From Jacaranda mimosifolia (taxonomy: Eukaryota; Streptophyta; Magnoliopsida; Lamiales; Bignoniaceae): a stretch of 64,000 nucleotides of DNA. Position numbers and translations under genes: made by a program. How positions within the stretch are numbered: position 1 is the stretch's first letter; each line of letters starts with the position of its first letter. The notes beneath the pieces are model-generated. The model was not told where the DNA came from. It worked only from the letters and a program-made list of their open reading frames with translations, and ran no database searches. This document shows positions 59,742 to 64,000 of this stretch, piece by piece. The stretch is from the NCBI GenBank assembly GCA_018894105.1, contig CM032127.1, positions 2,451,001-2,515,000 on the forward strand, given 5' to 3'.

Positions 59742-60483
59742 GAGGAGTTTGATGCCACACAATTGGGTGGCACCCAACTCCTCTTTGAAGCTGCCACATG
59801 TCATGTGGCAGCTTTTGTATTTTTTTTTTTTTTTTGAATTTTCAAATATTAATATAATTATGATAGTTATTGGTAATTTAATAATAATAATTTAATTATT
59901 ATGTCATGTAGTTAAATTGCCATATACCTTTATTATTAAAATTATAAAAATTATATTTAAGTCCAACAAATTAACGACATTAATATGCTAATAAATGAAA
60001 TAATCATAAATCATAGTAATAAATTTTTTTCTGTACTTTTATTATATATGTTACTAATTATTAATAATCCTATGTTTAACTTTTTGGTCCTATGTTTAAT
60101 CTGTGAATTTTCTAAAAATTAAGAAAAATTATCATGTTCAAAGATTTTGCTTTTTTTTTTTTTTTTTTTTCACTAAAATTCAAAATCACAATTGATGTTG
60201 ATATTGACCTGTATCAAATTTCAATAAAAAATTCAATTGCAACTACTGACATAATATTGGCCCATATCAAATTCACCTGTACCAATTGTATCATATTGGC
60301 CAGTATTGAATTGCAACAACATGACATAATAATTAAATTATTATTAGCAAATTATCTACAATTATCATAATTATATTAATATTAAAATTAAAAAGGAAAA
60401 AAAATACAAAAGCTGCCACATGACATGTGGCAGCTTCAAGGATGAGTTGGGTGCCCACCCAACTATGTGGCATCGAACTCCTC
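59742..60483. mobile_element. MULE-type non-autonomous element with ~90-bp inverted ends
   Basis: The left arm (59742 to about 59830) and right arm (about 60395-60483) are near-perfect inverted repeats. They start GAGGAGTTTGATGCCACA on the left and, on the opposite strand, GAGGAGTTCGATGCCACA on the right. The 9-bp flanks CTGTTAGAT (59733-59741) and CTCTTAGAT (60484-60492) differ at one base, as expected for a Mutator-type duplication. Each arm contains a smaller palindrome centred on GCCACATG-TCATGTGGC. The interior is AT-rich; an ORF at 60134-60370 has no recognised domain. Confidence 0.82.
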
Positions 60484-60493
60484 CTCTTAGATT

Positions 60494-62130
60494 TGTTGGA
60501 ATAGTACCCGACAAGCCAATTAGATTGGCCTTGTAAAACCCATTTCCTGGTAAAACAATCTTAATTGAATGATATTCTTTGTATGATCACCTTCATCTTA
60601 TGCTTTATATTATTTCACTTGCATTTGGATGAGACCCTTAGATCACACATGACTATGGGACTAGGTTAGCTCACTAGGTGGTGATCATGGAATAAATTTT
60701 ATACGATCGTGATCTTAAATCTTCCAAATAATAGAATCTTATGAGATGGGGCATCTGAGATCCAAATAGACTTGCACTGATAATGCATAATCCAAGAGTT
60801 GGATATTGCTCCATTCCATGAGCAATCTGTATGAGATATCAGTGCACGTTGGTGGGTTCTTGTTAAAGAACAAGGCAGTGAAGACCCTTCGGAGAATCCA
60901 CTAGATAACTGTAGTGGCAAGTAGGTAGTGGTCAATTCTCCTGCTTGCGCTACTGCATATTAGTAGTCCTCTGACCTGAGGTTCCATAGTAATCTTGTGT
61001 CCAGTCCTCATGCTTTGACTCTTCCTTGACCATTTAGCAAGTCTTTTGGGTTGAGGTTGGGTATGAGCTATTTGGCATGGAGGTTTGTGAGATCCAAAAT
61101 GGAATCCGACTCCTCACTTTTGTGAATGGCGATTGTGTTCTATAATGATCGATTTCAAGAAATTCCTACGCAAGGTGGTGTGACAATTTGGAAAAGGAGT
61201 TTTCCAAAGGTGAGGTTATACAAGGGAATCGAACATTCAGAATAGAGACATAATAATGAGGCTATTAGGGAACCGGCAAATATTTTACCCTACGCTTTTT
61301 TCGGGAGGTAGGAGACGGAAGGACCTTATTTGCATCTTAATTAATTTGGAATTAGATTCCATATGAAATTGAAATGCACGTAAAATTCAAGTAAGACTTG
61401 AACTTGAATTTTGCCAACTTAGCATGCCATTTGTGCAGTCACCTTGAGAATATTCATTTCAGCCAATTTAAGGACACCGTCCACCCTCTATATATAGATA
61501 TAGAGTGCATGCAAAATTTGAATTAAGCATTGTTGAAAAGTGTGAGAATGAGAATTAGATTCTTGCATTCTCTCCAAAATATCTCTCTCTCTCTCTCTCT
61601 CCCCCCCCCCTTCTCTCCCTCTCTCTCCCCATGCATTGCATCATTTGTTGAAGCTTTGTATTTATTCTTATTCTCAACCTAAAAATCAACCTCCTCTACC
61701 TTATTTTCTCATCTCTAATTCCAGTTTCTAGTGAGGGAAAATTGGAAGATTATTTGGTGTGTGGATCATATCAATAGAGGCAAGGCACTTGACTTGCTCG
61801 GTTTTGGAGATCCACCTGCAGTAGCTTCCAGTTGACGATTTTTTATGGAGCAATCTAGAAGGATTTTTGGCTTGAATTTTTCACAATAGCTTCCTATGTG
61901 TGTGGATGTGTTTAATATTTAATTTCGTGAATTTTGGAGCAGTATAGCTAGGGCAAACGTTGCCATTTTCCATTGTGCCAGTTCTAGACAGTTTTTGGTT
62001 TCGTGAGATATAGTTGATCTTCTCCTTATTTTTGAGCTACAAAAGATAATTCTTTATCCTAATCCAGATCTATAGTATGATTAGATCCTTGGTAGCTTGA
62101 GTAGCTTAGTTATTTTCAAGCTTATGAAGT
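60494..62130. mobile_element. Possible LTR retrotransposon LTR or fragment
   Basis: After the MULE-like element the sequence starts TGTTGGAATAGTACCCGAC, a common beginning of plant Ty1/copia LTRs. For about 1.6 kb it has balanced composition, unlike the flanks, and no long ORF. A CTCTCTCT/CCCCCCCC tract lies at 61578-61612. I found no second LTR, primer binding site or coding domain, so a solo LTR, a fragment or a non-coding transcript are all possible. Confidence 0.3.
61578..61622. repeat. CT microsatellite with C-run
   Basis: About ten CT units pass into a run of about ten C, then further CTCTC units. Confidence 0.85.
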
Positions 62131-63082
62131 TCTAATTTATGGATCCTAACGCTACCTTGCCTTCAAGATTTTGATTGTAATGGGTGAAAGGATGCGTCTT
62201 GATTTTGTTTTTTTCTTGGAGATTGATTACTCTATAGCAAATTGGCGGATGTGTCATGTGCTTGGATAATTGGTAATTTGATATGATTTTTTTATGGAGC
62301 CTTCAATTTTGACTAGAAAGCAAATTTTGAATTTTGCATTCAACCAATTCTGATTATCTAGTGTGTTTATGTTATATATGTATACATGTATCTAATGAAC
62401 CAAGAATGAAAAAGGAAGAGAAAAGGGTTTGTGTTATATCTGTATATATGTATGTAAGGAATAGAGCTTGGAAAAGGAAGAAAAAATATATATATATGTA
62501 TATATATGTAGTGAAATTATGTAATATCAAATAGGATTGTTGGGGACTTAAAATACTACAAGCTTATGAAACTCATAAGGCTAGTCTTAAGTAAATCCTA
62601 TTTAGTTACTTAGTTAAATTGGTGATTGATGTGCTTATTAATTGAATTTAGGTGACTCAATATTTGATTTGATTGATTCCGAAATAGGTGATTGACTTCT
62701 AGATTGATACTGAAGATGAGTATTTAAGCTTGTAAATACTATATATAGTATGTCTGAAAACCCAGAGGATATATGCTATTATATAATTGTTTGCGACTTG
62801 TTTTCAACTTATACTGCACTATATATGTACTCCACTACACACAAAAAGAATTATTTTTCTTGTTTTATTTCTGGTGAAAGAAAACCTACGCTTTTATGAT
62901 TTTTTTTATGCTTCTAGACTAGCAAATTAAACTTAATAATAAATTGATTATTGTTCTCTTACTGTTAATGCTACTGTTATTATTACTTGGATCCAACTTG
63001 GTCTAGGTGTGCGAGGGTTTTCACTGGGCAGCAGCGGGCTAGTCACTTGAATTCCAAGCCCTCATGGCCTAATCCCCTTAGT
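62131..63082. other. Gene-free interval
   Basis: AT-rich. Near 62365-62510 two diverged copies of GTTATATATGTATACATGTA / GTTATATCTGTATATATGTA with following AAGGAAT/GGAAAAGGAAGA blocks form a short local duplication of about 70 bp. No gene is seen. Confidence 0.4.
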
Positions 63083-64000
63083 TAGGCCTGTAAATGGGTG
63101 GGGTACCCTACCCATACCCATACCCTAAAATACCCAAAAGAATGAGACCCTAATCGTACCCTACTCTAAAATACCCAGAAAGATGAAACCTTAATCTTAC
63201 CCTACCCTATCTATCCCAAGACCCATTAGGTCTAGTTTATTAAACTTATGTTTTTAATGTACATATTTATTTTCTTAATATATACTAAAAATATTGTTTT
63301 GCATATAATAACAAAAAATATTTTTTTATATTTAATTTAATTTAATCATTAAATTTAAATTATTTAATTTTAAACTTTTTGATAATTAAATTAATTATTT
63401 TATTGATATATTAGTTAAACTTTATTAATATAATTAACAATTAAATTTTTTGCTAATTAAATTAATATAACTAAAAAACAGTTAATAAAAATAGTTTTAA
63501 AGCAAAAACTTTTTTCTATATTTAATTTTATAAAAACAGTTAATTTTTATATTAATAAATTTTATTCAGTAACAAAATTAATTTTATTATCTGTTTTTAT
63601 AAAAATTATTTATTCCACTATTAATTTTAATATTCTTAATTTTATTAATGAAAAATGTTCAAATGTTGCTATTGCTATTCTAATTTTAAAAAAAAATGCT
63701 ATCCCAATATATTAATTTTATTAATTTAGTTAATTTTTAATGAAAAAAATTAGTTTGTTGTTATTGTTCATGTACATATTTATAATGTTTATATATAAAA
63801 AGTTTATCATCAATATAAATTTGATTTGGGTATAAGCAATTTTTAGATTCATAAATTAAATTTAAGTATAAAATAATGGATAATTTTTGAGTAGGGTACA
63901 CGGATAATTTATGGGTATAAACCCTACTAATACCCATTACATTATCTTTAATAATTATAGATATGGGTCGGGTATGGATATTGATATTTTGGGCCTGGGT
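63083..64000. mobile_element. Left part of a hAT-like element, cut by the window end
   Basis: The left end TAGGCCTGTAAATGGGTGGGG resembles the ends of the elements at 17579 and 31630. Subterminal repeats CTACCCATACCCATACCC and ACCCTAAAATACCC follow, then an AT-rich core, then at 63880-64000 the inverted motifs GGGTATAAACCCTACTAATAC and GGGTCGGGTATGG. The right end and target duplication lie outside the window. Confidence 0.6.

Overview
The window is nuclear DNA of a flowering plant, almost certainly a eudicot. The genes are AT-rich and intron-rich, with GT-AG introns. The encoded families are plant ones: a tonoplast aquaporin, a plastid-type two-domain glyoxalase I, a FORKED/VAN3-binding-like protein, NRT1/PTR transporters, a bark-storage-type nucleosidase homologue, tocopherol cyclase and a coiled-coil NLR. 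The space between genes is filled with small non-autonomous transposons. The exact taxon cannot be read from sequence alone; an asterid is only a guess.

Layout. 1-2.6 kb: a three-exon TIP4-type aquaporin (minus), with its 3' flank triplicated in tandem. 3-9.3 kb: no gene; SINE-like copies, a 178-bp tandem array, a hAT-like element, an LTR remnant and a small Helitron. 9.4-13.2 kb: a nine-exon glyoxalase I (plus), tail to tail with an eight-exon FORKED-like gene (minus, 13.4-15.5 kb). 16.4-18.2 kb: a cluster of MITEs and a hAT element with a perfect 8-bp target duplication. 19.7-26.5 kb: three head-to-tail NPF1-like transporter copies, all broken in different ways. 27.5-30.4 kb: a five-exon bark-storage/PNP-like gene (minus). 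31.6-32.5 kb: a second hAT element with a perfect 8-bp target duplication. 33.4-52.5 kb: a tandem array of tocopherol cyclase (VTE1) genes on the minus strand, two intact ten-exon copies (494 and 490 aa by my exon model) and a truncated third. 53.9-56.8 kb: a single-exon CC-NB-LRR gene with one single-base frameshift at the GLPLA motif. 57-64 kb: no gene; a MULE-like element with long terminal inverted repeats, a possible LTR region, and the left end of another hAT-like element that runs off the window.

The genes do not form a pathway. The themes are local tandem duplication followed by decay (NPF, VTE1) and dense insertion of non-autonomous DNA transposons, one of which lies inside a former exon. 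I saw no unknown multi-gene system. The points most worth a second look are the VTE1 duplicate with changes at otherwise conserved positions, the NPF array with a microhomology deletion junction, the one-base-broken NLR, the tRNA-derived SINE family, and several transposons whose ends and target duplications can be read to the base.

All exon boundaries were placed by hand from splice consensus, reading frame and remembered family sequences. No alignment or transcript data were available.
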